Source of the DNA: a halophilic archaeon SHRA6
GTDB lineage: Archaea; Halobacteriota; Halobacteria; Halobacteriales; Haloferacaceae
Reading direction: 5' to 3'
DNA length: 64,000 nucleotides
Assembly (NCBI GenBank): GCA_005239175.1
Contig: SOPS01000001.1
Span: 310,001-374,000, forward strand
The translations under genes were made by a program, and so were the position numbers. Shown piece by piece: positions 25,716-34,547 of the stretch; position 1 is the stretch's first letter; each line of letters starts with the position of its first letter. Below the pieces are notes generated by a model. That model did not search any database. It was not told the origin of the DNA and saw nothing but the letters and a program-made list of their open reading frames with translations.

Positions 25716-26819
25716 TTACTGGACAGCGGGGGATGCGTCCGCGAGATCGGCTGATGCAGCGGTACGAACATCGTCGGGGTCGATCGGCGCATCAGTCCAC
25801 GCGGGGAGACGATCGTCGCCCATTGGCGGCGCGATGGCGTCGGCGTACTGCTCGACCTGTTCGAGTTCCCCAGTCCGATCGTACTCAAATCCGTTGAACG
25901 CAGCATCGAGCGCGTACTGGTCGACGAACTCCCCAGCGACTGCACGATAGCGACCGGGAAGTGTCTCGAAATCAGGGTCGACACCATGCTCTGTGAGCGT
26001 CTGAAAGAGGGTCTGACCGACAGATCGGCTCATATCAGACAGGCCAGTCGGCCCCTCGACCGAGCGGTGTTCGTGTTCGTAGCTTCCAAGATCGACCTGT
26101 GCGGTTCGATCGAATCCCGCGTGTGGAAAGACCTCGCCGAGCGTTCCCACTTCGAGTCCCCACGATCGGGGAATCCGAACGTGTTCGAGCAGCTCCGACG
26201 TCGCGGCAAACTCCCCAGCGAGTGCGTACCGGAACGCGCCGAAGTACTGGAGGATCTCGGCGTCGTGAGTGTCCGAAAGCGCCCGAATGATCGGCGCGTA
26301 GAACAGCCGAAACAGCCGACCGTAGAGGCGGTTGTTCTCGATTCGGGCGTAGTAGCCCTTCGAGAATGTGTACCCGTGTGCCAAGGGGAACACGAGCCGC
26401 GGGACGTATGTCGCATCGTACGTCTTCGTGTCCGCATCGTGGACGGCGACGAACTCTGAGTCGAGGGCGAGACCGAGGGCGAGCCACAGATCGCGGCCTT
26501 TGCCCCGATCGCCGTCGAGTCCGTTGTTGGCGAGCAGCGCCGAGACCGCTGGTCCGCTACACCAGAGCAGTTCAACGTCGAGATCGAACCCCGCGAGCCA
26601 GGAACGAAAGGATCCAACCGAGTCAGCGTTGGTTCTGAGGGGGACGATGACGCGTTCGGGTGAGACGCGTTCGAGTTCTGTGAACATACGGATCGCTGCT
26701 GGGGACTCAAACTCGCGTTGAGTCATCGGCACGACGACGGCAGTTCGATCGACGGGCGCAGGCTGGCAGGCCGTCGAAAACGAGTGGAGCGTAGAAATTC
26801 GCTCTTGGACGTACTCCAT
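25716..26819 (-). CDS. Glucosyl-3-phosphoglycerate synthase-like glycosyltransferase (GT81-like)
   Basis: A 367-residue GT-A glycosyltransferase. Donor-binding elements are VVVPMTQRE near residue 29, GKGRDLWLALGLA near 105 and the DxD motif in VHDADTKTY near 128. Further conserved blocks (RLVFPLAHGYTFSKGYYAR and WGLEVGTLGEVF) are those of glucosyl- or mannosyl-3-phosphoglycerate synthases, which make precursors of charged compatible solutes. A role in osmolyte or polysaccharide synthesis is plausible for a halophile, but the product is inferred. Confidence 0.75.
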   Translation of the reverse strand: MEYVQERISTLHSFSTACQPAPVDRTAVVVPMTQREFESPAAIRMFTELERVSPERVIVPLRTNADSVGSFRSWLAGFDLDVELLWCSGPAVSALLANNGLDGDRGKGRDLWLALGLALDSEFVAVHDADTKTYDATYVPRLVFPLAHGYTFSKGYYARIENNRLYGRLFRLFYAPIIRALSDTHDAEILQYFGAFRYALAGEFAATSELLEHVRIPRSWGLEVGTLGEVFPHAGFDRTAQVDLGSYEHEHRSVEGPTGLSDMSRSVGQTLFQTLTEHGVDPDFETLPGRYRAVAGEFVDQYALDAAFNGFEYDRTGELEQVEQYADAIAPPMGDDRLPAWTDAPIDPDDVRTAASADLADASPAVQ

Positions 26820-26902
26820 TTACCACGTTTAGGGGAGATTCACGCAAATATGTCTCGGTGGTAATCAAGGCTGAGAGTGCAGCGATTCGGGAAACGACTT
26901 GC

Positions 26903-28072
26903 TCAGGCGCTCGACTCCCCGGGGAGGTAGCCGGCCCGATCGATCGCGAACAGGCCGAGGCCCATGAGGATGAGCACGGCTGCCGCCGTACCGAACACCG
27001 CGTCATAGGTATAGCCGGCCTCGATCACGTACCCGGTTGCTGAGGAGCCCGCTGCCTGAACGAGCATGGCGATCGAACTGAACATGGCGTACGCGCTTCC
27101 CCGCGTGGTGTCGGGAAGCGTGTCGAGAAGGTAGGTATCGACTGCCGGGAACGCCGTGTGGATCACGAAGCCGATGAGCGCGGTCATGATGATGATCGCA
27201 GGAAGTGAGCCAACAAGAGTGAGCACGAGCAGACACGTCGAAAAGGCGAGAACGATCCCGATGAGATACGGGACGTGCGGGAGTCGATCGGCGAAGTCCC
27301 CGCCAAAAAAGAACGCCGGAACGCCGGCGGCGAACACGAGCGTTAGCATCGTCGCGGCCATACCCGAAGAGAGCCCTTTCGCCTCCATGTACAGCTCGTA
27401 AAAGTTGAACACGCCTTGCCAGACGAATCCGATCACGCCGACCAACACGACCGCAGTGACGATGATCCGCCACTCGGTCTTCGCCGCGCCGAGGAGGTCT
27501 CGATCGGCCGTCCCCGCAGCCGGGAGGTCAGTCCGACGGGCAGCAAACCAGGTGTAGGCCGTGATAATCGCGCTCGCAGCGGCGATCGCCCAGAGCGAAA
27601 GCCGCCAGTCGACAAGCAGCGTCACCGCGACGAACGGCGCAGCGATGACCGCGGCAACCTGGCTTGCGGTCCCGTGAATGCCCATCGCGCGACCGACGCG
27701 TTTAGGATACAGCTCGCTGAGCAGTGGATTCGCGGAGACGAAATAGACCCCCGAGGCCAGCCCCATGAGGAAGGCACCGATCATGAGCTGGACGACAGTC
27801 ACAGCGGTCGCAGCGATCGCCGAGGCGATCGTGAGGATGACCCCTGATGCCAACACCACGTGGTGTCGAGGGACCTTGGTGAGAATCCAGCCCGTCGGGA
27901 GCCGAAGGGACGCGCTGCCGACCCACGCGAGCGTCACGATAAGTCCAGCAGTCCCTTCGCCGATTGCAAACTGGTCGATGAAGACACTCAGGAGGGGCGC
28001 GAAGACGATTCTGGCGAGGTTGACGAGAAAGACCAACCCACAGAGCGAGCCAAAGAGCCGTGTACGTCCCAC
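26903..28072 (-). CDS. Major facilitator superfamily transporter
   Basis: A 389-residue membrane protein with about twelve hydrophobic helices. The signature of MFS loop 2-3 is visible as WVGSASLRLPTGWILTKVPRHH, and there is a matching loop in the second half (FFFGGDFADRLPH). A long central loop separates the halves. It is likely a proton-coupled exporter or importer of a small molecule; the substrate is unknown. It lies between the glycosyltransferase and a divergent zinc microprotein gene. Confidence 0.9.
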   Translation of the reverse strand: MGRTRLFGSLCGLVFLVNLARIVFAPLLSVFIDQFAIGEGTAGLIVTLAWVGSASLRLPTGWILTKVPRHHVVLASGVILTIASAIAATAVTVVQLMIGAFLMGLASGVYFVSANPLLSELYPKRVGRAMGIHGTASQVAAVIAAPFVAVTLLVDWRLSLWAIAAASAIITAYTWFAARRTDLPAAGTADRDLLGAAKTEWRIIVTAVVLVGVIGFVWQGVFNFYELYMEAKGLSSGMAATMLTLVFAAGVPAFFFGGDFADRLPHVPYLIGIVLAFSTCLLVLTLVGSLPAIIIMTALIGFVIHTAFPAVDTYLLDTLPDTTRGSAYAMFSSIAMLVQAAGSSATGYVIEAGYTYDAVFGTAAAVLILMGLGLFAIDRAGYLPGESSA

Positions 28073-28199
28073 AGCGAGCGTATCCGTCGGGACGGTTCAA
28101 ACGTTCCGAAACGTGCTCGACAGCCGCGAGAATCAGGCGTCAGACGAATGGCTGCCGGAGTACAGGGTCTTTTTGAGAGTCCGAACCGAACCGCCGGGT

Positions 28200-28370
28200 A
28201 TGGACTCGACTCGGAAGGGACTCAGGAAGGGCGATCTGTACAAGGACAACTACGAGCGGCTGAAATGCAGCACGTGTGAGAAGACGCTGAAAAAAAAGAA
28301 CGACCCAGATGAGGTCTTTTCAGTCCGAACGTGCCCGGAGTGCGGCATGGAGTGGAAAGAGCTCAGGTAA
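28200..28370 (+). CDS. Zinc-finger microprotein (HVO_0758-like)
   Basis: A 56-residue basic protein. Two CxxC pairs (CSTC at 23-26 and CPEC at 45-48) form a zinc ribbon. The sequence begins MDSTRKGLRKGDLYKDNYE and ends EWKELR, as in the haloarchaeal HVO_0758-type zinc microproteins. The ATG at 28200 is the start; longer frames upstream overlap the MFS gene. A tandem-repeat array starts 30 bp after its stop codon. Confidence 0.82.
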   Translation: MDSTRKGLRKGDLYKDNYERLKCSTCEKTLKKKNDPDEVFSVRTCPECGMEWKELR

Positions 28371-28400
28371 CACACCGCGAGCGACGAACAAACGCGAGTG

Positions 28401-28554
28401 ATGTGGATTGTTTGGACGCGATACCGCGATAATGCGGATTTTGGGGCGTGATACCGCGGTAATGCGGATTTTGGGGCGTGGTACCGCAGCGGTGCGGATT
28501 GTTTGGATGCGGTACCGCAGTGGTGTGGGTTATTGAGGGCGTAGTACCGCGATG
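28401..28554. repeat. Tandem array of five 30-31-bp units
   Basis: Five degenerate units (28401-28431, 28432-28461, 28462-28491, 28492-28522, 28523-28554) share the core tgYggatt … gcgtgRtaccgc. Each junction can form a short hairpin (CCGC/GCGG); unit 2 contains the palindrome taccgcggta. The array fills most of the 320-bp gap between the zinc-finger gene and the DHH gene and contains no convincing gene. The rest of the gap, before 28691, is ordinary promoter-like sequence. Confidence 0.85.
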
Positions 28555-28690
28555 TGACGGCCGATCGCGATCGAAACCGAACGAAGAGAATCCCTCGAGT
28601 GGTCTGATTTTCTATCTGCACTGTTGACAGTACAGTATCCGGACCAGTTCGGACAAAGTTCTTAACGGATGACCTTGAGTATGGAACTGT

Positions 28691-29875
28691 ATGGGCACCG
28701 CTGTCAGCGCTGGGGAGCGTTACGCTGAGGTAACTGAACTTGTTCGGTCGGAGCCCGGGCTCGTCGCGATCGCGGTCGCAGTTATACTGGGACTCCTCGC
28801 GATAGCGTACCTCGTCGCTCGGTGGCGGCGGCCAAAGGGGAAACGCTTCGCGAGGCTGATCGGCGAGCGCGACGAGATCGCGATCCTCATGCACCCGAAC
28901 CCCGACCCTGATGCGATGTCGGCTGCGATGGGAGTGGCCGCACTCGCCGAACAGTTCGACACTGAGAGCACGATCCAGTACGCTGGACAGATCCGTCATC
29001 AAGAAAACAGGGCGTTCCAGACGGTGTTGGACCTCGAGTTCGATCCGATCGACCACGTGACCGACCTCGCCGCCGAAGACGTTGTACTGGTCGATCACAA
29101 CGAGCCACGGGGCTTCACCGGCGCAGACGGCGTGTTGCCGATCGCAGTGGTCGACCATCATCCGGGTGACGGCACCGGCGAATTCTTCACCGACGTTCGG
29201 ACTGACTACGGAGCGTCTGCGAGTATCATCGCGGAGTATTTCAGGGATATTGGCGCGACCCCAGTTCCGGCCGATCGACACGCGAGTGAAACCAGATCGA
29301 AGTACACCCTCCCCTCGGCAGTGGCGACCGGGCTGCTCTGTGGGATCCTCACCGACACAAACCGACTGACGATCGGCGCGACCGCCGCAGACTTCGACGC
29401 GGCCGCGTACCTCTATCCGGGCGTCGACGACGACAGGCTCGATCGAATCACGAACCCCGCGGTCGATGCGGAAGTGCTCGAGGTGAAAGCCCGAGCGATC
29501 GCCGGCCGGAAGATTCGAGGCTCCTTTGCGGTGTGCGACGTCGGCTCGATCAACAACGCGGACGCGATTCCACAGGCGGCTGACGAACTCATTCGGCTCG
29601 AAGGCGTGACTGCGGTAGTCATCTGCGGGGAACGCGACGGAACGCTTCACATCTCCGGGCGCTCACGAGACGATCGGGTGCACATGGGTCGGGCGCTTGA
29701 GAACGCGGTCGAACATGTCCCGAACGCCGGTGCTGGTGGTCATGCCCGCATGGGTGGCGGGACGATACAACTGCAGCCGGGATTACCCGACGGCGGGGAG
29801 ACCTCACCAGAGTCACAGTTTTCCAGAGAGTCGTTCACCGATCGGCTGTTCAGGAGCCTTGCCGGCGACGTCTGA
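28691..29875 (+). CDS. Membrane-anchored DHH-family phosphoesterase
   Basis: A 394-residue protein. An N-terminal membrane helix (about 20-40, VAVILGLLAIAYLVARW) is followed by a basic stretch and the DHH catalytic domain: HPNPDPDAM near residue 75, VLVDHNEPRG near 134, and VVDHHPGD near 153 (the DHH motif). The C-terminal DHHA1 domain ends in GAGGHARMGGG, the substrate-binding GGGH variant. Relatives are nano-RNases (NrnA) and cyclic-di-AMP phosphodiesterases (GdpP-like). A membrane location and one-helix anchor suggest signalling or RNA turnover at the membrane. Confidence 0.9.
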   Translation: MGTAVSAGERYAEVTELVRSEPGLVAIAVAVILGLLAIAYLVARWRRPKGKRFARLIGERDEIAILMHPNPDPDAMSAAMGVAALAEQFDTESTIQYAGQIRHQENRAFQTVLDLEFDPIDHVTDLAAEDVVLVDHNEPRGFTGADGVLPIAVVDHHPGDGTGEFFTDVRTDYGASASIIAEYFRDIGATPVPADRHASETRSKYTLPSAVATGLLCGILTDTNRLTIGATAADFDAAAYLYPGVDDDRLDRITNPAVDAEVLEVKARAIAGRKIRGSFAVCDVGSINNADAIPQAADELIRLEGVTAVVICGERDGTLHISGRSRDDRVHMGRALENAVEHVPNAGAGGHARMGGGTIQLQPGLPDGGETSPESQFSRESFTDRLFRSLAGDV

Positions 29876-29913
29876 TCCGTATCCTTTTGCGCGCTCCGAA
29901 CCGATCGAATGCT

Positions 29914-31017
29914 ATGGGAACCGCGGATGGCACCTGGCGGTACCGCGATCGTTTCGGCGGCTCGTACGGGCGAACATTCTTCCGGCGGTACCCGCCTGGG
30001 GTCTGTTCGAGCATTGGGCTCGGGACGTATCTCGGCCCGGCGACCGACGAGCGCGACGAAGCGTACGTCGACGCAATAGTCGAGGGGCTCGAACACGGGA
30101 TCAACGTCGTCGACACAGCGATTAACTACCGCAACCAGCGCAGCGAACGGGCGGTCGGCAAGGCGATCGAGCGGGCCGAGATCGACCGCGAGTCGATCGT
30201 GGTTTCGACGAAAGGGGGATTTCTGCCATTCGACGGCGAGCGGCCAGCAGACCCAGGCCAGTACATCCGCGAGACGTTCATCGACAGCGGGCGAGTCGAT
30301 CCAGCTGGACTGGTTCGAGGCAGCCATTGCATCGAGCCAGCGTTCATTGACGACCAACTGGACGCGTCGCTCGCGAACCTCGACGTAGAGACGATCGACT
30401 GCTACTACGTGCACAACCCCGAGACACAGCTGCTCGAACGCGATCCAGCGGCGGTGTATGACACGCTCGAATCGACGTTCGAACGGCTCGAACGGCGACG
30501 GGCAACCGGCGATATCCGTCAGTATGGCCTTGCGACGTGGCACGCGTTTCGAACCCCTTCATCTGACGATCGGCATCTCTCACTAGCGCGGCTGCTCGAT
30601 CTTGCGGGCTCGGCGGCCGATCGGGTCGGCACAGTCGAACACGGGCTGACGACAATCCAGCTCCCGTTCAACGTTCATATGGCGGACGCGTTTACCCAGA
30701 AGTGCCAGACGGTGACTGCGGCGGACGGAACCACACGATCGGTGAGCGCGCTCGAATTTGCCCACGAACACGGGCTGTTTGTCTTTACAAGCGCGAGTAT
30801 CGGACAGGGTGAGCTATCGGAGGGGCTTCCAGCAGACATCGCGGAAACAGTGGCCGGCGACACCGCAACCCAGCGGGCGATCAACTTCGCTCGAAGCGCA
30901 CCGGGGGTGACCTGTTCGCTCGTCGGGACCGGCTCGCGATCTCATCTCGCAGAGAACGCCGCAGCCGGGACGTTCGATCCGTTAGGTGCGAGTGCGTTCG
31001 ACGCGGTGTTCGAGTGA
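29914..31017 (+). CDS. Aldo/keto reductase
   Basis: A 367-residue oxidoreductase beginning at the ATG at 29914 (MGTADG). The TIM-barrel tetrad is visible: D and Y in [15 protein letters not shown] in VVSTKGGF and H in YYVHNPE. Compared with typical members of about 280-330 residues it has extra segments near residues 110-130 and 255-275. It probably reduces an aldehyde or ketone with NAD(P)H. It lies about 40 bp after the DHH gene on the same strand and may be co-transcribed with methylglyoxal synthase. Confidence 0.88.
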   Translation: MGTADGTWRYRDRFGGSYGRTFFRRYPPGVCSSIGLGTYLGPATDERDEAYVDAIVEGLEHGINVVDTAINYRNQRSERAVGKAIERAEIDRESIVVSTKGGFLPFDGERPADPGQYIRETFIDSGRVDPAGLVRGSHCIEPAFIDDQLDASLANLDVETIDCYYVHNPETQLLERDPAAVYDTLESTFERLERRRATGDIRQYGLATWHAFRTPSSDDRHLSLARLLDLAGSAADRVGTVEHGLTTIQLPFNVHMADAFTQKCQTVTAADGTTRSVSALEFAHEHGLFVFTSASIGQGELSEGLPADIAETVAGDTATQRAINFARSAPGVTCSLVGTGSRSHLAENAAAGTFDPLGASAFDAVFE

Positions 31018-31096
31018 GCCCGGCCATGACCGCCTGTGGTTTCGGGCCGTCGCGGGGGGAACGTTGATACGTTGGGACGTGAGATATCGGGGCGAA

Positions 31097-31471
31097 ATGA
31101 GCTATCGGATCGCATTGATCGCTCACGATCGGAAAAAAGACGATTTGATTGCGTTCGCACAGGCCCACGAGGACACGCTGACCGAGGCAGATCTGCTCGC
31201 GACGGGAACAACCGGAAAGCGGCTGATGGAAGCGACATCCCTGTCGATCGAACGGAAAGAATCGGGACCGTTGGGTGGTGATCTCCAGATCGGTGCAGAG
31301 GTCGCCGACGGAATCTGCGATGCGATTATCTTCCTCCGAGATCCACTTCGCGCACAACCACACGAGCCCGACATTTCGGCGCTGTTGCGGATTTGTGACG
31401 TTCACGACGTGCCGCTGGCGACGAACGTCGCCTCGGCGAACCATGTGTTGGCTGGGCTGTACGCCGACTGA
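31097..31471 (+). CDS. mgsA: Methylglyoxal synthase
   Basis: A 124-residue enzyme that converts dihydroxyacetone phosphate to methylglyoxal and phosphate. The family signature is complete: [10 protein letters not shown] with H10, GTTGKRL (37-43), GPLGGD with the catalytic base D62, RDP (81-83) and PHEPD (88-92). The ATG at 31097 (MSYRIAL) matches the usual start. An aldo/keto reductase is directly upstream, and such enzymes can detoxify methylglyoxal. Confidence 0.95.
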   Translation: MSYRIALIAHDRKKDDLIAFAQAHEDTLTEADLLATGTTGKRLMEATSLSIERKESGPLGGDLQIGAEVADGICDAIIFLRDPLRAQPHEPDISALLRICDVHDVPLATNVASANHVLAGLYAD

Positions 31472-31512
31472 GACCGCAGATTATCAGCGGTGAGTTTCAC
31501 ATCACAGCAATT

Positions 31513-32076
31513 ATGTTGTGTGACATGATCCGCTCATGTATGCAAGCGGTTTCGTCTGCTGTTGCGATCGGATTCGCGATCGTACTCGTCGCCTCACTGG
31601 CAATGCCGGTCGGGGCCGCGATGGGGATCGATCGCGACACGGCACTGAACAGCCACAACAGCGTCGGAACCGAACGGGTCGGGCCAGCACCCCAACAGCA
31701 ACCGCCCGTCCGCGCGTGCTTTCCCGGTGAGGGCTACGAGTTGACGATCGGTTCAGAAGGTCCGCAAATCGACGCGATCGTCCACTATTCGCTGTTTACG
31801 AACCTCGGTGCACCGGGATCAGTTGGGATCGAGTTGGCCGGCACCACTGGCAGCGAGTACATCATCACGCTCCGGACCGGCGTGTTGTTCGAGGGCGTTG
31901 GGGACGCACAATCGTTCATCGCAGATCCCGTCTCGCAGTTCGCGGTCGCCTTCGATTTCGACTTCTCGCTGCCAATGTTAGGAGGCGCCACGGGCGGAGA
32001 CTTTGACTACGACAGCGACGAAGCGCCGATCGATCGACCGATCGGTGATGCAGTCTGTGAGTCCACTGCTGGCTGA
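31513..32076 (+). CDS. Secreted hypothetical protein
   Basis: A 187-residue protein I do not recognise with certainty. The first 35 residues hold a hydrophobic signal segment (VAIGFAIVLVASLAMPVGAAMG) of Sec type, so it is exported or membrane-attached. The mature part is acidic with Gly-rich stretches (ARGGGATGGDFDYDSDEAPI-like tail) and two Cys residues, one near 73 and one near the end. Starts at the first ATG or at codon 5 (MIRSCMQ) are equally possible. It resembles haloarchaea-only secreted families (DUF7332-like). Confidence 0.65.
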   Translation: MLCDMIRSCMQAVSSAVAIGFAIVLVASLAMPVGAAMGIDRDTALNSHNSVGTERVGPAPQQQPPVRACFPGEGYELTIGSEGPQIDAIVHYSLFTNLGAPGSVGIELAGTTGSEYIITLRTGVLFEGVGDAQSFIADPVSQFAVAFDFDFSLPMLGGATGGDFDYDSDEAPIDRPIGDAVCESTAG

Positions 32077-32094
32077 TACTCGGTGATAACTGCG

Positions 32095-32520
32095 CTACCG
32101 TTCGACAGTGAGCGTGGCAGTGAGCGGCGCCCCGTTCGAGAGCGCAGCGACTAGATCGCGATTGAGGTCCGCGGCAGCTTTGTCCGTCCCAACGGCAATC
32201 GTTCGGTCGTCCACATAGTCGCTCGTGCGCGCGACTGCGCTGCGATCGCCCTCGAACGTGAGCTCGGGATCACCCCGACCGATGATTGTCTCCGTGTGGC
32301 CGTCGGCTTCGAGCGTAATCTGTATCGTTGCGTTCGCGTGCGCACACGCTCGTTTGAACTCGTCGGCGAACGTACTGGGCGTTCGATCCGCCTCGATCGC
32401 CAGAATACAGTCGCCAGCAGGAGTAAGCCAGTCGTCGCTCGTGAGTTCGAGTGTACTTGTGTGTTGGGCTGAGACGTGTTCGTGGCCCCGTGCACGAATT
32501 GTCTCCGAGAGATCGCTCAT
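32095..32520 (-). CDS. DUF371 domain protein
   Basis: A 141-residue protein covering one full DUF371 domain. Segments such as ARGHEHVSAQHTSTLELTSD and GDCILAIEADRTPS are the conserved features. The domain is archaeal and of unknown biochemical role; its compact beta-rich pattern suggests a binding function. It is convergent with the secreted protein gene (18 bp apart). Confidence 0.88.
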   Translation of the reverse strand: MSDLSETIRARGHEHVSAQHTSTLELTSDDWLTPAGDCILAIEADRTPSTFADEFKRACAHANATIQITLEADGHTETIIGRGDPELTFEGDRSAVARTSDYVDDRTIAVGTDKAAADLNRDLVAALSNGAPLTATLTVER

Positions 32521-32596
32521 GTGGAGCCGTCGACCCTCGCCGCTGAAAGCGCTAGCGGATCGCCGGGGCCAAGATCACGGGTCGAAGCCGGCAAAG

Positions 32597-32752
32597 CTAC
32601 TCTCGCGAGACCGTGATCGTCACCGCGCCGCACGTACATTCGTACACCCGCCGCGTCCCGACAGGGGTCGTCAGAGCCAAGCGAAACGCCGGCTCACCGA
32701 GCACGCGATCGCAGTCTGGCGCATCGCAGACGAGTTCGATCTCCTCGAGCAT
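32597..32752 (-). CDS. Small zinc-ribbon-like protein
   Basis: A 51-residue acidic protein beginning at the ATG at 32752 (MLEEIELVCDAPDC). The cysteine pattern CDAPDC and CTCGA could bind zinc. A longer frame upstream overlaps likely promoter sequence. The start is about 75 bp upstream of the DUF371 start on the same strand, so the two may be co-transcribed. No function is known. Confidence 0.65.
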   Translation of the reverse strand: MLEEIELVCDAPDCDRVLGEPAFRLALTTPVGTRRVYECTCGAVTITVSRE

Positions 32753-32843
32753 GAATATACAGAGGGCTGTCGGACATATCAACCCGCGCCAACCGCTCGG
32801 TGAAAGTGAAAGTAAACGGCGCTCAACCGAGGGAATTGGGCCG

Positions 32844-33091
32844 CGATTTATATACCAACGGCAAAAACATGGTACCAGCTAACATGCCGAATTCGGGAGG
32901 TATGGTACCTGTATGCACCCGAATTCTCACCGATATATTTATATGTAGCTGGCGGGTATGTGCAGGTACCAGAGCGCCTCCGGCGCTGGTGGCATCGCAC
33001 GCAGAATGATCGGGAATTATTATCCACGGAAGATTGCGTACCGACAAGCCACTGCCACGCGCGGAGCGGTGATGGTATCGAGGTTCAAATC
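32844..33091 (+). promoter_or_regulatory. Two-TATA leader region upstream of the coiled-coil gene
   Basis: TATA-like boxes occur at 32846-32854 (atttatata) and 32934-32944 (tatatttatat). Each is followed 17-21 nt later by the same octamer GGTACCAG (32871-32878 and 32965-32972); a third GGTACC is at 32914-32919. Two gaattc-containing inverted elements (ccgaattcggg and cccgaattc) lie between. From the second TATA the leader to the ATG would be over 120 nt and contains a stable hairpin (GCGCC-tcc-GGCGC, 32975-32987). The 339-bp gap therefore looks like a promoter plus structured leader or a small RNA; no ORF there looks real. Confidence 0.55.
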
Positions 33092-34003
33092 ATGAGTATT
33101 GCTGAGGAATTCAACATCGAAGAGCTCGAAGAGTCAGACAACGTAGACCTTACAGACGAACAGCTAGAAGACGGATCGAAGGGGCAGCTTATCAAGCGTG
33201 CCGGCCAGCTTCGAGACCGACGAAACGAACTTAACCAGATGGCCTCTGAGCGGGCCTCTAAACGAGACGACCTGAACGCGAAAACCCGCGAGAAGGTCGA
33301 CAAGGCCCAAGAGCACCGCGAAGAGCGCGATTCGCTCAACGAGCAGGTCCAAGAGCACAAAGAAAAGCGCAACGAGCTGAACGCGAAGGCCAACAAGCTG
33401 TTCGACAAAGTCGAATCGATGAAGGAGGATCTCGAGCTCAACGACGGCAAGTCGATCGAAGAGCTCAAAGAGGAGATCCAAGCGCTCGAATTTCGACAGC
33501 AGACCGAGGTTCTCTCCGCAGAGGACGAACGAGAGCTGATCGAAAAGATCGAAGACAAGCGCGAAGAGCTCGCCGAGAAAAAAGACAAGGTCGAAGACGG
33601 CGGCGAACTCGAAGAGCTCGTCGAGGAGGCAGAAGAGGTACGATCGGAAGCCTCGAAACACCACCAGAAGGTGACTGAGCTGGCCGACAAGGCTCAAGAG
33701 CACCACAACCAGATGATCGAGGCCTACCGTGAGGCCGACGACGTCCGCGACCGTGCCGACGAGATGCACGAGCTGTTCGTGCAGGCACAGGAAGCGGCCG
33801 ATCGCCACCACGAGGACTTCGTCCGCGTTCAAAAGCGACTCCGCGAACTGGACAAACAGGAGGAGAAAGAGCGCAAGGACGAGCGCGCCGAAAAGCGCGA
33901 AGAAGAGAAGGCCGAGGCCGAGGAGATCTACCAGAAGTTCAAGGAAGGCGAGACCCTCGATACCGAGGATCTGATGAAGCTCCAGAAGACCGGCCTTCTA
34001 TAA
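33092..34003 (+). CDS. Conserved archaeal coiled-coil protein (COG1340-like)
   Basis: A 303-residue, highly charged protein, almost wholly alpha-helical coiled coil from residue about 30 to 275, rich in Lys, Glu and Arg with heptad spacing (QLIKRAGQLRDRRNELNQMA and similar). The start MSIAEEFN at 33092 is chosen over an in-frame ATG at 32960, whose extension lies in the leader. COG1340 proteins are near-universal in archaea; a ribosome- or RNA-associated role has been suggested but not shown. It is followed by a strong terminator. Confidence 0.88.
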   Translation: MSIAEEFNIEELEESDNVDLTDEQLEDGSKGQLIKRAGQLRDRRNELNQMASERASKRDDLNAKTREKVDKAQEHREERDSLNEQVQEHKEKRNELNAKANKLFDKVESMKEDLELNDGKSIEELKEEIQALEFRQQTEVLSAEDERELIEKIEDKREELAEKKDKVEDGGELEELVEEAEEVRSEASKHHQKVTELADKAQEHHNQMIEAYREADDVRDRADEMHELFVQAQEAADRHHEDFVRVQKRLRELDKQEEKERKDERAEKREEEKAEAEEIYQKFKEGETLDTEDLMKLQKTGLL

Positions 34004-34005
34004 CC

Positions 34006-34025
34006 ACACCGCTCCGGTGTTTTTT
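34006..34025 (+). terminator. Hairpin plus T-tract terminator
   Basis: A perfect 6-bp stem (acaccg/cggtgt, loop ctc) is followed directly by a run of Ts (six including the stem's last base), two bases after the coiled-coil stop codon. This looks like an intrinsic terminator, which is uncommon in archaea in so clear a form. Confidence 0.75.
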
Positions 34026-34062
34026 CGAATTTGTTTAGCACAATCGACCCGTACCTGCGGGT

Positions 34063-34482
34063 GTGATCCAGTTTAGCCGATCGGCGTACGACGAGGTCGT
34101 CTACCAGGCGTACAACGGCGGCGACGAGGAGATCTGCGGCGTGTTAGCCGGCGAGTACGACGCAGACCACAGCCGTGTGACGGAAACACACGTGGCTGAG
34201 AACGTCGCCGAAACACCCCAGACGAGATACGTAATGGACCCAGAGGAGCAGTTCGAGATCATCGAAACGATCGAGGACGCCGGGTCGGAGATTGTCGGCT
34301 TCTATCACTCCCATCCGGCCGGTCCGACGAATCCAAGCGAAACGGACGCCGATCGGGCGACGTGGCCGAAGTATTCGTACGTCATCTGTGCGCTCGATGG
34401 CTACCCGTTCGTTGGCTCATGGCGTTGGCGGGCCGACGAGGAAGCCTTCGAACAGGAGACGATCGCGATCGAACAAAACTAG
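34063..34482 (+). CDS. JAMM/Mov34 metalloprotease (desampylase-like)
   Basis: A 139-residue zinc isopeptidase beginning with GTG. The JAMM motif is complete: E23, then H82-x-H84 followed seven residues later by S92 and D95 (YHSHPAGPTNPSETD). Size and sequence fit Haloferax HvJAMM1, which cleaves ubiquitin-like SAMP proteins from targets. A rhodanese gene follows 65 bp later, and ubaA, the SAMP E1, lies in the same window. Confidence 0.93.
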   Translation: MIQFSRSAYDEVVYQAYNGGDEEICGVLAGEYDADHSRVTETHVAENVAETPQTRYVMDPEEQFEIIETIEDAGSEIVGFYHSHPAGPTNPSETDADRATWPKYSYVICALDGYPFVGSWRWRADEEAFEQETIAIEQN

Positions 34483-34547
34483 CTGCAACCGACACAGATA
34501 GCATTTATGAAGTGTCTGGAAGCCATTCTGTGGAAACAGCGACGATA

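Noticed and set aside
28250-29650. Long minus-strand ORF of 466 codons
   Set aside because: It runs opposite to the DHH gene and through the repeat array; its sequence has no domain and repetitive parts reflect the array. Such long antisense frames are common in high-GC DNA.
33070-33092. tRNA-like T-loop sequence (ggttcaaatc)
   Set aside because: No acceptor, anticodon or D-arm partner can be formed nearby; it is part of the leader before the coiled-coil gene.
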